In this document: positions 1 through 8,318 of the stretch, one piece after another
How the letters are laid out: each line of letters starts with the position of its first letter
How positions within the stretch are numbered: the stretch's first letter is position 1
Origin: an uncultured Chthoniobacterales bacterium
GTDB taxonomy: Bacteria > Verrucomicrobiota > Verrucomicrobiia > Chthoniobacterales > UBA10450
Direction of reading: 5' to 3'
Assembly (NCBI GenBank): GCA_902805675.1
Contig: CADCTA010000077.1
Coordinates: 1-64,000, forward strand
DNA length: 64,000 nucleotides
Notes under the pieces: generated by a model
Told to the model about the DNA's origin: nothing
Database searches by the model: none
The model's input: the letters and a program-made list of their open reading frames with translations, nothing else
Program-made: the position numbers and the translations under genes

Positions 1-84
1 CGCGAGGAGGCGATCGGTCAGGTGCGAGCCAAGGAATCCGGCACCACCGGTGACTACGGAGATTGGTTTGGAGGTCACTGCCAT
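1..84 (-). CDS. NAD-dependent sugar epimerase/dehydratase, N-terminal fragment
   Basis: Only the first 28 codons are in the window; the gene runs off the left edge. Translation from the ATG at 84 gives a short polar leader followed by VVTGGAGFLGSHL. This is the GxxGxxG dinucleotide-binding loop that opens the Rossmann fold of extended short-chain dehydrogenases such as UDP-glucuronate decarboxylase and UDP-glucose 4-epimerase. These enzymes act on nucleotide sugars in the cytoplasm. The catalytic YxxxK is outside the window, so the exact substrate class cannot be told. It is divergent from the secreted-protein gene to its right, across about 200 bases in which I see no other gene. Confidence 0.75.
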   Translation of the reverse strand, partial: MAVTSKPISVVTGGAGFLGSHLTDRLLA

Positions 85-292
85 GCGCGCGTGTATTTAA
101 TTGCAGCGGGGAGGCTTTGCTAGAACAAACAAAGCGGTGCCTTCGAATCGCTGACGGTCGGCGGCAACGTTCGGCCGACTCGGCCGTGTGCGGGCCAGGC
201 AGGACATCACCGGAATTCGCACCGCGGTACGCGTGCCAGCCCGCACACTTCTGCCCTTGCAGCGTGGGCGGTTCTTCCGTCAGACTCGCAAA

Positions 293-1138
293 ATGCGATC
301 AGGCACTCGGCGCGGCTCCACGATGATCACGGTGCTGACCACGCTGCTCGTCACGAGCCGACTTTCGGCGGCGGCAGAGCGAGAGGCGGATCGCGGCAAA
401 AGCGAGAAGATCCACGGCATGCTGTCGCAGATGGCGGGCTCGTTCCAAACCAGCCCGCGGCTGAAAGAAATGTATCTGGAAGAACGCCTGGTCCAGACAC
501 GTGAAGTGTATGGTGACTTCGTTCGCGCGCGGAGACTGCCCGCGAGGAAGGCTGAACAATTCTACCGCCTGATCGCGGAGGATTGGTTCGTCGTTCCTGA
601 TCAGAACACGCGATCGGCGTCCGCTAAGCGCCGCGGTGGCTCGCCAGCGATATCCCCATTTCACCGGAAACTACGCCAGCTTCTCGGCGACGATGGCGTG
701 CGCGCTTACAACCACTATCTGCGAACGGTCAGCGAGCGAGTCGCGCTGTCACAGTTCCGCGAGCAACTGCGGATCAGGAAGATCGCGATGAGCGAAGCCG
801 AGGCGCAGGCGCTGCTGCAGATCATGTGGGAAGAACGCGGTCGCACCGGCCCGATGGAGTTCGATCCCCGCGGCCTTGGAGACGCCGTCGAGCAATACAG
901 GCACGTGCTGCAAGGCACCAACCTGGAGCGTTACTGCAAGCAGCAGGCTGACCTTAACCGGCGGATACTTCGCCGAGTGGAAGGGAAGCTCGATCCGGAG
1001 GTGTACGACGCTTTGGGCAAGTTCCAGCAGCGGCATCTCGAGGCGCAAAGAGTTGGCCTCGGAGTGATGCGCGACCGCCTGCGCGCGAAGCAATCTGTGA
1101 ACGGCGGCGCTTCCGGCCGCGCGGCCATCAATCGCTGA
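293..1138 (+). CDS. hypothetical secreted helical protein
   Basis: About 281 residues. I chose the ATG at 293 because it puts a short basic stretch before the hydrophobic segment MITVLTTLLVTSRLSAAA, a plausible Sec signal peptide; the open frame reaches further upstream, but that part is arginine-rich and unlikely. The mature part is rich in R, E, Q and L and is predicted to be mostly alpha-helical with no cysteine cluster or catalytic motif that I recognise. I cannot assign a family. It stands alone, 124 bases before trpS on the same strand. Confidence 0.6.
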   Translation: MRSGTRRGSTMITVLTTLLVTSRLSAAAEREADRGKSEKIHGMLSQMAGSFQTSPRLKEMYLEERLVQTREVYGDFVRARRLPARKAEQFYRLIAEDWFVVPDQNTRSASAKRRGGSPAISPFHRKLRQLLGDDGVRAYNHYLRTVSERVALSQFREQLRIRKIAMSEAEAQALLQIMWEERGRTGPMEFDPRGLGDAVEQYRHVLQGTNLERYCKQQADLNRRILRRVEGKLDPEVYDALGKFQQRHLEAQRVGLGVMRDRLRAKQSVNGGASGRAAINR

Positions 1139-1262
1139 TTACGCTTCCTGCTGCGACGGCAGATCCGCCGAAGCACATCGGAGCCTGCGACTCCGCTGCG
1201 CTAGCGAATTGCGCGGTAGACGTCCCCTGCTCGCCGTTCCACGTTCCTGCCCGTCCACTTCC

Positions 1263-2222
1263 ATGCGCATCTTATCCGGCATCCAACCCAGCGGCGTCCT
1301 CCACATCGGCAATTACTTCGGCATGATGCAGCCGGCGATCGCGCTCCAGGCGGAAGGCGAGGCGTTTTACTTCATCGCGGACTATCACGCGCTCACCAGC
1401 CTCCAGGACCCAAAGGCGCTGCGCGAACACAGCCGCGGTGTCGCACTCGATTGCCTGGCCTGTGGACTCGATCCCGAACGCGCAGCGCTTTTCCGCCAGT
1501 CCGATGTGCCGCAGGTCACGGAGCTGGCTTGGATTCTGTCAACCGTGACGCCGATGGGGCTGCTCGAGCGTTGTCATTCCTACAAGGACAAGACGGCGCG
1601 GGGGCTTCCGGCCTCAGCCGGCCTTTTCACCTACCCGGTGCTGATGGCGGCAGACATTTTGATCTACGACAGCGACGTGGTGCCGGTCGGGAAAGACCAG
1701 AAGCAACACCTCGAGGTCACTCGCGACATCGCGGTGAAGATCAACGAGACATTCGGCGAGGTCTTTAAACTGCCCGAGCCGCGGATTCAAACCTCCACCG
1801 GTGTGGTGCCCGGGCTCGACGGCCAGAAGATGAGCAAGAGCTACGGCAACACGCTCGACATCTTCGGCGAAGAGAAGGAAACCCGGAAACGGGTGATGAG
1901 CATCGTCACCGATTCGACGCCGGTCGAGGCCGCGAAGGATCCGGAGAGCTCTGTAATTTTCCAGTTGTTCTCCCTTTTGGCCGGCGACGCGCAGCGGCAG
2001 GAGATGCGCGACGCCTTCCTCCGAGGCGGCACTGGATATGGCGAGTTCAAGAAGCGGCTTTTTGCCGCGCTCTGGGATTACTTTGCCGCGATGCGCGCCC
2101 GGCGTGCTGAGATTCTGGCGCAGCCCGATTATATAGACGACGTGCTCGCGCAAGGAGCACAGCGAGCCAATCAGGTCGCAGACGCCGTGATGTGCCGCGT
2201 CCGCGAGGCTGTTGGGCTCTAA
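1263..2222 (+). CDS. trpS: tryptophanyl-tRNA synthetase
   Basis: Class I aminoacyl-tRNA synthetase that charges tRNA-Trp using ATP in the cytoplasm. The 319-residue product has the usual bacterial length. It starts MRILSGIQPSG, with the HxGH-type signature HIGN at residues 14-17 and an exact KMSKS loop at 189-193, so both ATP-binding elements of the Rossmann-type catalytic domain are intact. The ATG at 1263 is preferred over an upstream in-frame start because the family begins at this point. No Shine-Dalgarno is evident. Its stop overlaps by four bases the end of the decayed gene on the opposite strand. Confidence 0.97.
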   Translation: MRILSGIQPSGVLHIGNYFGMMQPAIALQAEGEAFYFIADYHALTSLQDPKALREHSRGVALDCLACGLDPERAALFRQSDVPQVTELAWILSTVTPMGLLERCHSYKDKTARGLPASAGLFTYPVLMAADILIYDSDVVPVGKDQKQHLEVTRDIAVKINETFGEVFKLPEPRIQTSTGVVPGLDGQKMSKSYGNTLDIFGEEKETRKRVMSIVTDSTPVEAAKDPESSVIFQLFSLLAGDAQRQEMRDAFLRGGTGYGEFKKRLFAALWDYFAAMRARRAEILAQPDYIDDVLAQGAQRANQVADAVMCRVREAVGL

Positions 2223-2841
2223 ACAGCGGAGCCCGAGAGCGTTTCGATGATAGCTGGGTCCCGGTCATCGCGAGGCGGGATACCGGTTGCTTCGATCTCC
2301 TCGCGTTGCGAGCTCTTCCGGTTGTCGTTGCTCTGGACAACGGCGCCGCTTGCATCGTCCTTAGGGTCACTCGGCGCCAGACCGGCCGCTGCGATTGCGT
2401 CTGCCCGCGGCCCCTGTTGGCAGTCGTCGTTCGTCCCCATCGGCGCGCCGTTCGCTTCGCATAGCATGAGGAATGGATCCATCAGCCGGCCCACGAGTGG
2501 CGTGCCGCCCGACTGCAACGATGGCCCAATGCCACGCACCACGATCCGCTTCGGAGCTTCGCCGCGGATGATGAATCCACCGATCGCCACGTCATCGTCG
2601 ACACGTTCTGGTGTAGTCTAAGGAATTCGTAGCAGAGCCATCGGTCGTCGTGAAATCGACCTGAGCCGAGCCAGACGCCACGTCGCCGGTTCGAAATACC
2701 TGGATCGCCGCCGAGCCGTCATTCTCGTTAATGCTATAGGTCGCCGAGATTAGCCGGATGGTACTTGGAGCCAGAGCCGTCGTGGCGACTACCAAGCCGC
2801 CGAGGAGTGAGATCGCGTAACTGTTTCACCAATGCGTTCAT
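2219..2841 (-). pseudogene. decayed Calx-beta / VRGIGPSL-domain secreted protein
   Basis: Remnant of a secreted cell-surface type protein. On the minus strand, an ATG at 2841 leads into MNALVKQLRD; a frame change then gives a signal-peptide-like ISLLGGLVVATTALA, followed by a Calx-beta segment that breaks off at SATNSLDYT (about 2612). The frame is then lost, and in another frame RVDDDVAIGGF begins the same domain found twice at the C-terminus of the 831-residue protein at 55003-57498. The domain is itself rearranged: an NDDC stretch, then a second NDNR stretch in which the expected tryptophans are C and R, and it ends abruptly at ETLSGSAV. At least two frameshifts and one internal deletion are visible. 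No intact product is expected. Confidence 0.75.
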
Positions 2842-2860
2842 AGAACGTAAGTCTTTTCAG

Positions 2861-2883
2861 GTTTAGCTACTTTGTAGCTAAAC
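2861..2883. repeat. perfect 10-bp inverted repeat with 3-base loop
   Basis: The arm gtttagctac is followed by ttt and then its exact reverse complement. It lies 20 bases upstream of the start of the decayed Calx-beta gene and 43 bases beyond the end of the FkbM methyltransferase gene, both leftward. It could be an operator for the decayed gene or a transcription stop for the methyltransferase. No run of T follows on the minus strand, so a classical intrinsic terminator is not supported. It is notably AT-rich for this neighbourhood. Confidence 0.5.
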
Positions 2884-2925
2884 GCCGGTTCGGTTGGACA
2901 CCCGCCGGAGAACAGAGTTGGCCGG

Positions 2926-3744
2926 CTACAGAAAGTCTCGCGGCGCGAAGTCCGGAAGTCTTCGGACGTTGACGTATAAGCCATCCGACATTGAGGCTCG
3001 GCCGTTCAACCGCAAAGGCTTCGAGGCATCGACGAGGACAAACCCATGGTCACGCGTCAGGATCTCGTGGATCTCCCCAAACCACGAGCCACCTTCGTAC
3101 TGCCGCATGTAGTTCAATTCAATGAGCAGGAAATCTGTGCGCGCCAGGGAGCGCGCCGCGCCTGCCAGCACCTCCTTCTCGAGTCCCTGCACGTCGATTT
3201 TCAGCAGCGATAACTCCGGAACCTCGTCCAGCAAAGCATCCAGCGTGGTGATCTTCACCTCGATCTCGGATTCGACCGTCCAATTACCGCCGACCAGCTC
3301 GCGCATCTCAGCGAGGGGCGGCAACACCGAGCCTCCGGTGGTATCGCGTGTCACGCGGAACCTCGTCACCCCGTCCGCCGATCCCACAGCGACGCGATGC
3401 AGCTCCACGTGCTTCCTCATCCCGAAAAGGGTTTGTAGCTGCGCAAATGCGGCAGGCTGTGGCTCGACAATGATTAGCTTCTCCGGCGTAACCAAGTCGA
3501 GCAGCATCGTCGACCATTGGCCGACGTTCGCGCCGACATCGACGACCGTGCGGAGATGACGCCACTGACCGTCCGGGAGGAGATCAAGCCCGGCAGTTTC
3601 GGCTTGGTGCACCAGCCAGTCACTACGCCACCAACCGCCAGCTGACACAGTTCCGCCGAGCGCACGCAATCGCCGCGTATTCTTCGAGATCTCGACGATC
3701 CCGTGGGGAAGCAGATACTTGAGGAGCTTGCGAGCCGTCTTCAC
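2926..3744 (-). CDS. FkbM family SAM-dependent methyltransferase
   Basis: 272 residues, starting at a GTG. The SAM-binding motif I is clear at residues 67-77 (VVDVGANVGQW), followed by an acidic motif II near IIVEPQP. Later LLKIDVQGLEKEVL is characteristic of FkbM-type O-methyltransferases, which methylate hydroxyl groups of sugars or polyketides. The N-terminal 60 residues are basic and rich in aromatic residues. The truncated sugar epimerase further left hints at surface-polysaccharide metabolism, but a decayed gene and trpS lie between them, so the link is weak. The true substrate cannot be read from the sequence. Confidence 0.85.
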   Translation of the reverse strand: MKTARKLLKYLLPHGIVEISKNTRRLRALGGTVSAGGWWRSDWLVHQAETAGLDLLPDGQWRHLRTVVDVGANVGQWSTMLLDLVTPEKLIIVEPQPAAFAQLQTLFGMRKHVELHRVAVGSADGVTRFRVTRDTTGGSVLPPLAEMRELVGGNWTVESEIEVKITTLDALLDEVPELSLLKIDVQGLEKEVLAGAARSLARTDFLLIELNYMRQYEGGSWFGEIHEILTRDHGFVLVDASKPLRLNGRASMSDGLYVNVRRLPDFAPRDFL

Positions 3745-3778
3745 CGCTTGCGTCCGCTACGATGCCGCGCGTACGGGA

Positions 3779-4816
3779 TCAAGATGCGGCACGCATCTGC
3801 GGCGCGCGGTGATCCGCGCCACCTTTCAGCTCGGCGAAGATCAACCGCCCTGCGGCCGTCTGCAGCGCGCTCGACACTACAACCGTGGCGGTGCTGCCGA
3901 GATGCGGTCGCGCGTGATTGACCACGATCATCGTTCCGTCCGAAAGGTAGCCAACGGCCTGGTGAGCGTCCCGGCCTTCTTTCACCAGGTGCAGTTCGAG
4001 CTCATCCCCCGCGAAGACGACTGGCCGCAGCGCGAGAGCGAGGTCAGCGAGGTTCAGCACCGGCACTTGCTGTAACCGGGCGACCTGCGTCAGCGCAGCG
4101 TCGTTCGTAAGCAGCCGTGCCTGCAACACCTTGGCCGTCCGGACGAGGCGCGCGTCCGTGTCGAGCTCTGCGTCGTCAGTCGTCTCGTGGATGGTGAATT
4201 CGATCTCACGCGAGCGCTGGAGCTGGTTCAAAATGTCGAGCCCGCGTCGTCCTCGCTCGCGCTTGATCGGATCTCGCGAGTCGGCCAGCGTCTGAAGCTC
4301 AGCGAGCACGCTGCGTGGCACGATTAACGACCGGCTCAGGAAACCTGTCGCGCAAAGATCGGCGATCCGTCCGTCGATGATCACGCTTGTGTCGACCACG
4401 AGCGGCTCGTGCTGGGTCGTTTCACGCGCGAAGCGCACATAAGGAATGATGAGCGAGAATTCGTCGCGATTGCTGCGCATGGCCAGCATCATGCCGAGGT
4501 AGCCGAAAGTGCAGTAGACGATGAGGCGAGCGGCCCATTGGGTTGATTCCGGCTGGAAACGCAGGACCTGCGACGCCATCAGGAGATTGGCAAACAACAA
4601 CCCAAGCAGCAGACCGAAGGTGGCGGATGAAAATGCGCGCAGCGACAGCCCTTTCAGCAGCCGGTCGGCGAGCACGACAAGCAGGCCGAAAACAACGCCA
4701 GTGGCGATGCCGAGCGGAGCGCTTTGCTGCATCTCCGCGCCCGCGATGCCGCCGATCGTTCCGCAGAACGTGACGAAAAGAACACGCAGCAGGTTAACTG
4801 TCAGTGCGGGGGTCAT
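3779..4816 (-). CDS. membrane-anchored PIN-TRAM domain protein (YacL type)
   Basis: 345 residues. The first 115 hold about four hydrophobic membrane segments. A PIN nuclease-like domain begins at LVVDTSVIIDGRIADL with acidic residues D142 and D148; further acidic residues follow near TDARLV and LTNDAAL. A C-terminal beta-rich part (about 270-345, with ELHLVKEG and VGYLSDGTMIVV) fits a TRAM RNA-binding domain. This order matches the YacL family of Firmicutes and cyanobacteria, thought to be RNases or RNA-binding proteins at the membrane. Its start shares one base with the mlaD stop, so it is very probably co-translated with the Mla lipid-transport genes, which is unusual company for this family. 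Confidence 0.85.
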   Translation of the reverse strand: MTPALTVNLLRVLFVTFCGTIGGIAGAEMQQSAPLGIATGVVFGLLVVLADRLLKGLSLRAFSSATFGLLLGLLFANLLMASQVLRFQPESTQWAARLIVYCTFGYLGMMLAMRSNRDEFSLIIPYVRFARETTQHEPLVVDTSVIIDGRIADLCATGFLSRSLIVPRSVLAELQTLADSRDPIKRERGRRGLDILNQLQRSREIEFTIHETTDDAELDTDARLVRTAKVLQARLLTNDAALTQVARLQQVPVLNLADLALALRPVVFAGDELELHLVKEGRDAHQAVGYLSDGTMIVVNHARPHLGSTATVVVSSALQTAAGRLIFAELKGGADHRAPQMRAAS

Positions 4817-5730
4817 CAGCGCGCGCCGCTCCTCCGGACACCGGTCTCTCGTTGTTGCGTGGCCCGCTGTTCGGCTTTCGCCGCGCTGTCCCGGTAAAAG
4901 AGAACGCCGTGATCGCGCAGGTTGCTCACCAGCGCCTGCATGTCGCGCGCGAGTTCCTGGTTCGTCAGCAGGGTCGGGAGGAGCCCGCTGCCGTTTGTCG
5001 CCTGGCGCACCACATCGGTTGTGACCTGGATGGTTTTCCGCGCGTCAGCGATCACTACCTGGAGATCGTCCGCTACTTTCTTGGTCGAAGTCATCGTGCC
5101 ATCCGCCTTCTCGATCACGCCATCGATCTTCTTCGACGATTCAGCCAGCGACCCCGTGGTCTGGTTGAGCCGGTCGATGCTGGACTTGAGGTTATCCATG
5201 TTTGTCTGCGAAAGCGCCTGGTCGTTCAGGCGCGTGACGGTGCCGTTGATGTTCTGCACGGCGCTCCGCAGATCTCCCACGAGGAGCCCGCCTTCGCGCG
5301 TGAGATCGTCGATGCCGGTCTCGCGCGCGCCGACCAGTGCCGTGCCCGGGCTCAGGAACGTCGTCGGCTGCCCCTGTGGCACGGTGACATTCACGAAGCG
5401 ATCGCCAAGCAGCCCGGAGCTACCGACGGTGAATTTGCTGCCGGTGGGAACCTTCACGTAATCAAAGATGCGCAGTGGCACGACAACTCCGTCGCCGCCC
5501 GGCGCCAACTTAGGGCCACCGGACACGCGGCCGATCTTTGCGCCCGCCAGCAGCACATCGGAGCCTTTCAGGAGCCCGCTGGCGTCGGGAAACTGAACCG
5601 AGAGGTCGTAGTAAGTCTTGAAGCCTTCCCCCACTCGACCGAACTGCACGACGAGCGCGGCGAGCGCCGCCATGCCTAAAAAGACGAAGGCGCCTACCTT
5701 AAACTCAAGTCCCTTTACGCGATCGCTCAT
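4816..5730 (-). CDS. mlaD: MlaD-type MCE-domain lipid-transport protein
   Basis: 304 residues. There is one N-terminal membrane anchor (about residues 12-29) and then an MCE domain (about 37-115) with the typical FPDASGLLKGSDVLLAG and a later GLLGDRFVNV. A long C-terminal helical part (about 140-270) is rich in N, D, S and K and likely forms the extended coiled structure seen in many MCE proteins. MCE proteins form hexameric rings in the periplasm that pass phospholipids between the inner and outer membranes. It is the third gene of the mlaE-mlaF-mlaD group and ends at the start of the PIN-TRAM gene. Confidence 0.9.
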   Translation of the reverse strand: MSDRVKGLEFKVGAFVFLGMAALAALVVQFGRVGEGFKTYYDLSVQFPDASGLLKGSDVLLAGAKIGRVSGGPKLAPGGDGVVVPLRIFDYVKVPTGSKFTVGSSGLLGDRFVNVTVPQGQPTTFLSPGTALVGARETGIDDLTREGGLLVGDLRSAVQNINGTVTRLNDQALSQTNMDNLKSSIDRLNQTTGSLAESSKKIDGVIEKADGTMTSTKKVADDLQVVIADARKTIQVTTDVVRQATNGSGLLPTLLTNQELARDMQALVSNLRDHGVLFYRDSAAKAEQRATQQRETGVRRSGAR

Positions 5731-5826
5731 CTTGTGTGGCTCGGAGATAGAATCCCCGGCCGGCGGAATCTAACACGGCTTCGCGGCACGTCAGCCAAGT
5801 TAAGCGCCAACAGCACTAGCTCTTAG

Positions 5827-6639
5827 CTAAGGCAACCCTTCCGATCGCCCAAGCAGGAAATCCTGGAGCAGCGGATCCGAAGATCGCTGGAGCTCCTCCG
5901 CCGTGCCGTAGAAATAGATGCTGCCTTCATGGAGGTAGGCAATGTGATCCGCGATGTGAAAGGCACTCTTCATATCATGCGTCACCACAATGCTGGTGAC
6001 GTGGTATCGCTCCTGAAGGCGGCGGATCAGCTGATTAATGCTGTCGGAGACTACTGGGTCCAGGCCAGCGGTCGGTTCGTCATACAGCACACAAGACGGT
6101 CGCCGGATGATGGCCCGGGCGAGACCGACGCGCTTCTTCATGCCGCCGCTGAGATTCACCGGCATCTTCTGCTGCTGGCCTTCCAGCTCGATGACCTCGA
6201 GCATCTCTGCGACCTCCTCGCGGATCACCGCGGCGTCCCGCTGCCCGGCTTCGCGCAGAGGAAAGGCGATGTTTTCCTCCACGGTCATTGAGTCGAACAA
6301 CGCACCGCCCTGGAACAGGATTCCGACCTTGCGACGAATGGCCGCAAGCTTGCGCTCGTTCAGCCCGATGATGTTCTCGCCCTCGATGTAGATCTCACCG
6401 GAATCCGGCTGCATCAGGCCGACGAGGTGCTTCAACAATACGCTCTTGCCGGCGCCACTCCGCCCAATAATCACGAGCGTCTCGCCTTTCGCGACGCCGA
6501 AATCCACGCCGCGCAGGATCTCCTGCTCGCCAAGTTTCTTCCTCAGCGCGCGCACCTCGATCATCGGCGCAGCCTCTCCACGCGTGCGACGCGGAGGGAC
6601 AGGTTCAGCTGCGGCAACGATCGTGGACGGAGCGATCAT
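5827..6639 (-). CDS. mlaF: MlaF-type ABC transporter ATP-binding protein
   Basis: 270 residues. Walker A GRSGAGKS is at 59-66, signature LSGGMKKRVGLA and Walker B VLYDEPTAGLDP follow, and the switch histidine is in VVTHDM. LSGGM rather than LSGGQ is typical of MlaF/Mkl-type ATPases. It powers phospholipid transfer with the MlaE permease and MlaD. I chose the ATG at 6639 because it overlaps the mlaE stop as ATGA; a second possible start is the Met of MIEVRAL, 25 codons later. The first 25 residues are a low-complexity extension. A gap of 96 bases without a gene separates it from mlaD. Confidence 0.92.
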   Translation of the reverse strand: MIAPSTIVAAAEPVPPRRTRGEAAPMIEVRALRKKLGEQEILRGVDFGVAKGETLVIIGRSGAGKSVLLKHLVGLMQPDSGEIYIEGENIIGLNERKLAAIRRKVGILFQGGALFDSMTVEENIAFPLREAGQRDAAVIREEVAEMLEVIELEGQQQKMPVNLSGGMKKRVGLARAIIRRPSCVLYDEPTAGLDPVVSDSINQLIRRLQERYHVTSIVVTHDMKSAFHIADHIAYLHEGSIYFYGTAEELQRSSDPLLQDFLLGRSEGLP

Positions 6640-7430
6640 TGATATCCCGCCGGAAAGATGATGTTCAGCGTCATCGTCAGGAAAAAATTCACGATCAGCA
6701 CTGCGAGGGAGCCGTTCACGACCGCTTCGGTCGTCGAGCGCCCGACCCCGACTGCGCCTTCGCGCGTGGTCAGGCCTTTGTGGCAGCTGATGAACACGAT
6801 CAAGAGCGCGAAAATATACGCCTTCGACATCGCCATCACGATGTCTCGCATCAAGGTCCACCGCACCATGTTCGCCACGTAGTAGGTGCCGCTCACGTCC
6901 AGCAAAGTGATCGCCACGAAGTACCCGGCAGCGATCCCGACCCCGATGCATTCCGCGACCAGCAGTGGCATCGACACCATCATCGCGAGCGTGCGTGGAA
7001 CCACCAGATAATCGACCGGGTGCACGGCCAGCGCGCGCAGCGCATCGATCTGTTCGGTCACCTTCATCGTGCCGATCTCAGCGGACATCGCCGCACCGAC
7101 ACGGCCGGTCACCATCAACGCAGTCAGAACCGGGCCGAGTTCACGAAACAACGACACCGAGACGACCGCCCCGACCGCCGAGCCCATCCCCAGCTTGTTG
7201 AACTGGAAGAACGTCTGCGCAGCGAAGACCGCGCCGGTGAATCCACCGGTGATCACGACCACGAGCTGCGATTTCAACCCGATCTCGACGACTTGATTAA
7301 GGAACAATCGCCACCGGATTTTCTGCATCGCGATGGAGGCAAACGTCTCCCCCGCCAGCACCACCAGCTCGCCGAGATAAGTGAATAGCGCGACGACCGG
7401 CGCTCCGACGGCGGTGAAGAGGCGGGTCAT
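6636..7430 (-). CDS. mlaE: MlaE-type phospholipid ABC permease
   Basis: 264 residues with five or six hydrophobic segments. It contains the family hallmarks FRELGPVLTALMVTGRVGAA and AEIGTMKVTEQIDAL, the loop that contacts the ATPase. MlaE sits in the inner membrane and, with MlaF and MCE protein MlaD, moves phospholipids to or from the outer membrane to keep its lipid asymmetry. It is the first gene of the operon and overlaps mlaF by four bases. No mlaB or mlaC homologue is adjacent; many non-proteobacterial Mla loci also lack them. Confidence 0.93.
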   Translation of the reverse strand: MTRLFTAVGAPVVALFTYLGELVVLAGETFASIAMQKIRWRLFLNQVVEIGLKSQLVVVITGGFTGAVFAAQTFFQFNKLGMGSAVGAVVSVSLFRELGPVLTALMVTGRVGAAMSAEIGTMKVTEQIDALRALAVHPVDYLVVPRTLAMMVSMPLLVAECIGVGIAAGYFVAITLLDVSGTYYVANMVRWTLMRDIVMAMSKAYIFALLIVFISCHKGLTTREGAVGVGRSTTEAVVNGSLAVLIVNFFLTMTLNIIFPAGYQ

Positions 7431-7474
7431 CGTGCGAGCACGTCTGGAGACAACAGGCGTGGCGACACCGCGCT

Positions 7475-7738
7475 CTACGCGGTCAGCGGCTGCGTCTTGG
7501 TTTTCGGGCGCAACTCGCTCGGGATGCTGCCCACGAAACGCGGTTCCAGTTCCAGCTTCCGAAAGATGGCGCGAATGTCGCGAAACGTGACGGTCGGTTC
7601 GTCGAGCTCGAGGTAAACGAGGTCGTGGTTGCTGTCGACTTTGTAGCGCAGACCCGGGATGGTCTCGAGCTCGTGATCCAGCTCCAGGATCTTGTTCAGA
7701 TCACGAACGCCCGCCGCGTACACCTCCAGCTCAAGCAT
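7475..7738 (-). CDS. small conserved-looking protein of unknown function
   Basis: 87 residues from the ATG at 7738 (MLELEVYAAGVRDL). The open frame extends upstream, but that part would overlap the leader of the divergent lipoprotein gene. The protein alternates charged and hydrophobic residues as expected of a compact alpha/beta fold, with two short strand-like parts (LRYKVDSNHDLVYLEL and EPRFVGSI). No catalytic motif is recognised. It lies 44 bases upstream of mlaE in the same direction and could be the first gene of the mla transcript. The 82 bases between it and the lipoprotein gene must hold both divergent promoters. Confidence 0.6.
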   Translation of the reverse strand: MLELEVYAAGVRDLNKILELDHELETIPGLRYKVDSNHDLVYLELDEPTVTFRDIRAIFRKLELEPRFVGSIPSELRPKTKTQPLTA

Positions 7739-7820
7739 GCCGCGCACCTTAAAAGCAACGCCTTCGCCATGCAAAACGAGATTGCTGGCGGCCCGGCTCT
7801 GCGATACAGAGACCGCAACC

Positions 7821-8318
7821 ATGAACCGCGCGCTTCGCCTCCTCTTTCCGGTGCAACTTGCCCTCGCCGCAATTTTCATGGGCGGTTGCGCGAGCCAGTC
7901 GCGTCAGGGCATCCAGCAGGCGAACACCGCCGCCGCGGCAGCAGTCGCGAGCGAAGCGCCGGGTGACTACTACGTCGGCCGCCGCTACTACAAAGCGCAG
8001 TATAAATTCTGGGGCTACATCCGCCGGCCTGGTCAGCCCTGGAGCACCGCGCAGCTCGCCATGGTGAACGAGCATCAAAAGCTCGCGCCCGATCGCGCGG
8101 CCAACAACCTCGGCAGCGACAACGGGCACGAATACAAACTGTTCGGCGCCTTCAGCCCCGATAAGGTCTACGAACCGGCGAGCAACGGCTTCTATCCAGA
8201 GTTCATCCTCAGGGATTACCAGCTCGTCTCGACTAATCCTCCTGCGATCTTCGCGAGTCAGACGAACGCCGCGGCAAAAGCGAAGCTGCGGCCGCTAACG
8301 ATTGAGCGCCCGCAATAG
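7821..8318 (+). CDS. predicted lipoprotein of unknown function
   Basis: 165 residues. The signal sequence MNRALRLLFPVQLALAAIF ends in a lipobox-like MGGC, so C23 would be lipidated and the protein tethered to a membrane. The mature part has an aromatic stretch (YYVGRRYYKAQYKFWGYI) and the segments LAPDRAANNLGSDNGHEYKLFG and YPEFILRDYQLVS, with no recognised enzymatic motif. The ATG at 7821 was chosen over upstream starts because it directly precedes the signal peptide. Its last 17 bases overlap the xerC frame, which suggests coupled translation. Confidence 0.7.
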   Translation: MNRALRLLFPVQLALAAIFMGGCASQSRQGIQQANTAAAAAVASEAPGDYYVGRRYYKAQYKFWGYIRRPGQPWSTAQLAMVNEHQKLAPDRAANNLGSDNGHEYKLFGAFSPDKVYEPASNGFYPEFILRDYQLVSTNPPAIFASQTNAAAKAKLRPLTIERPQ

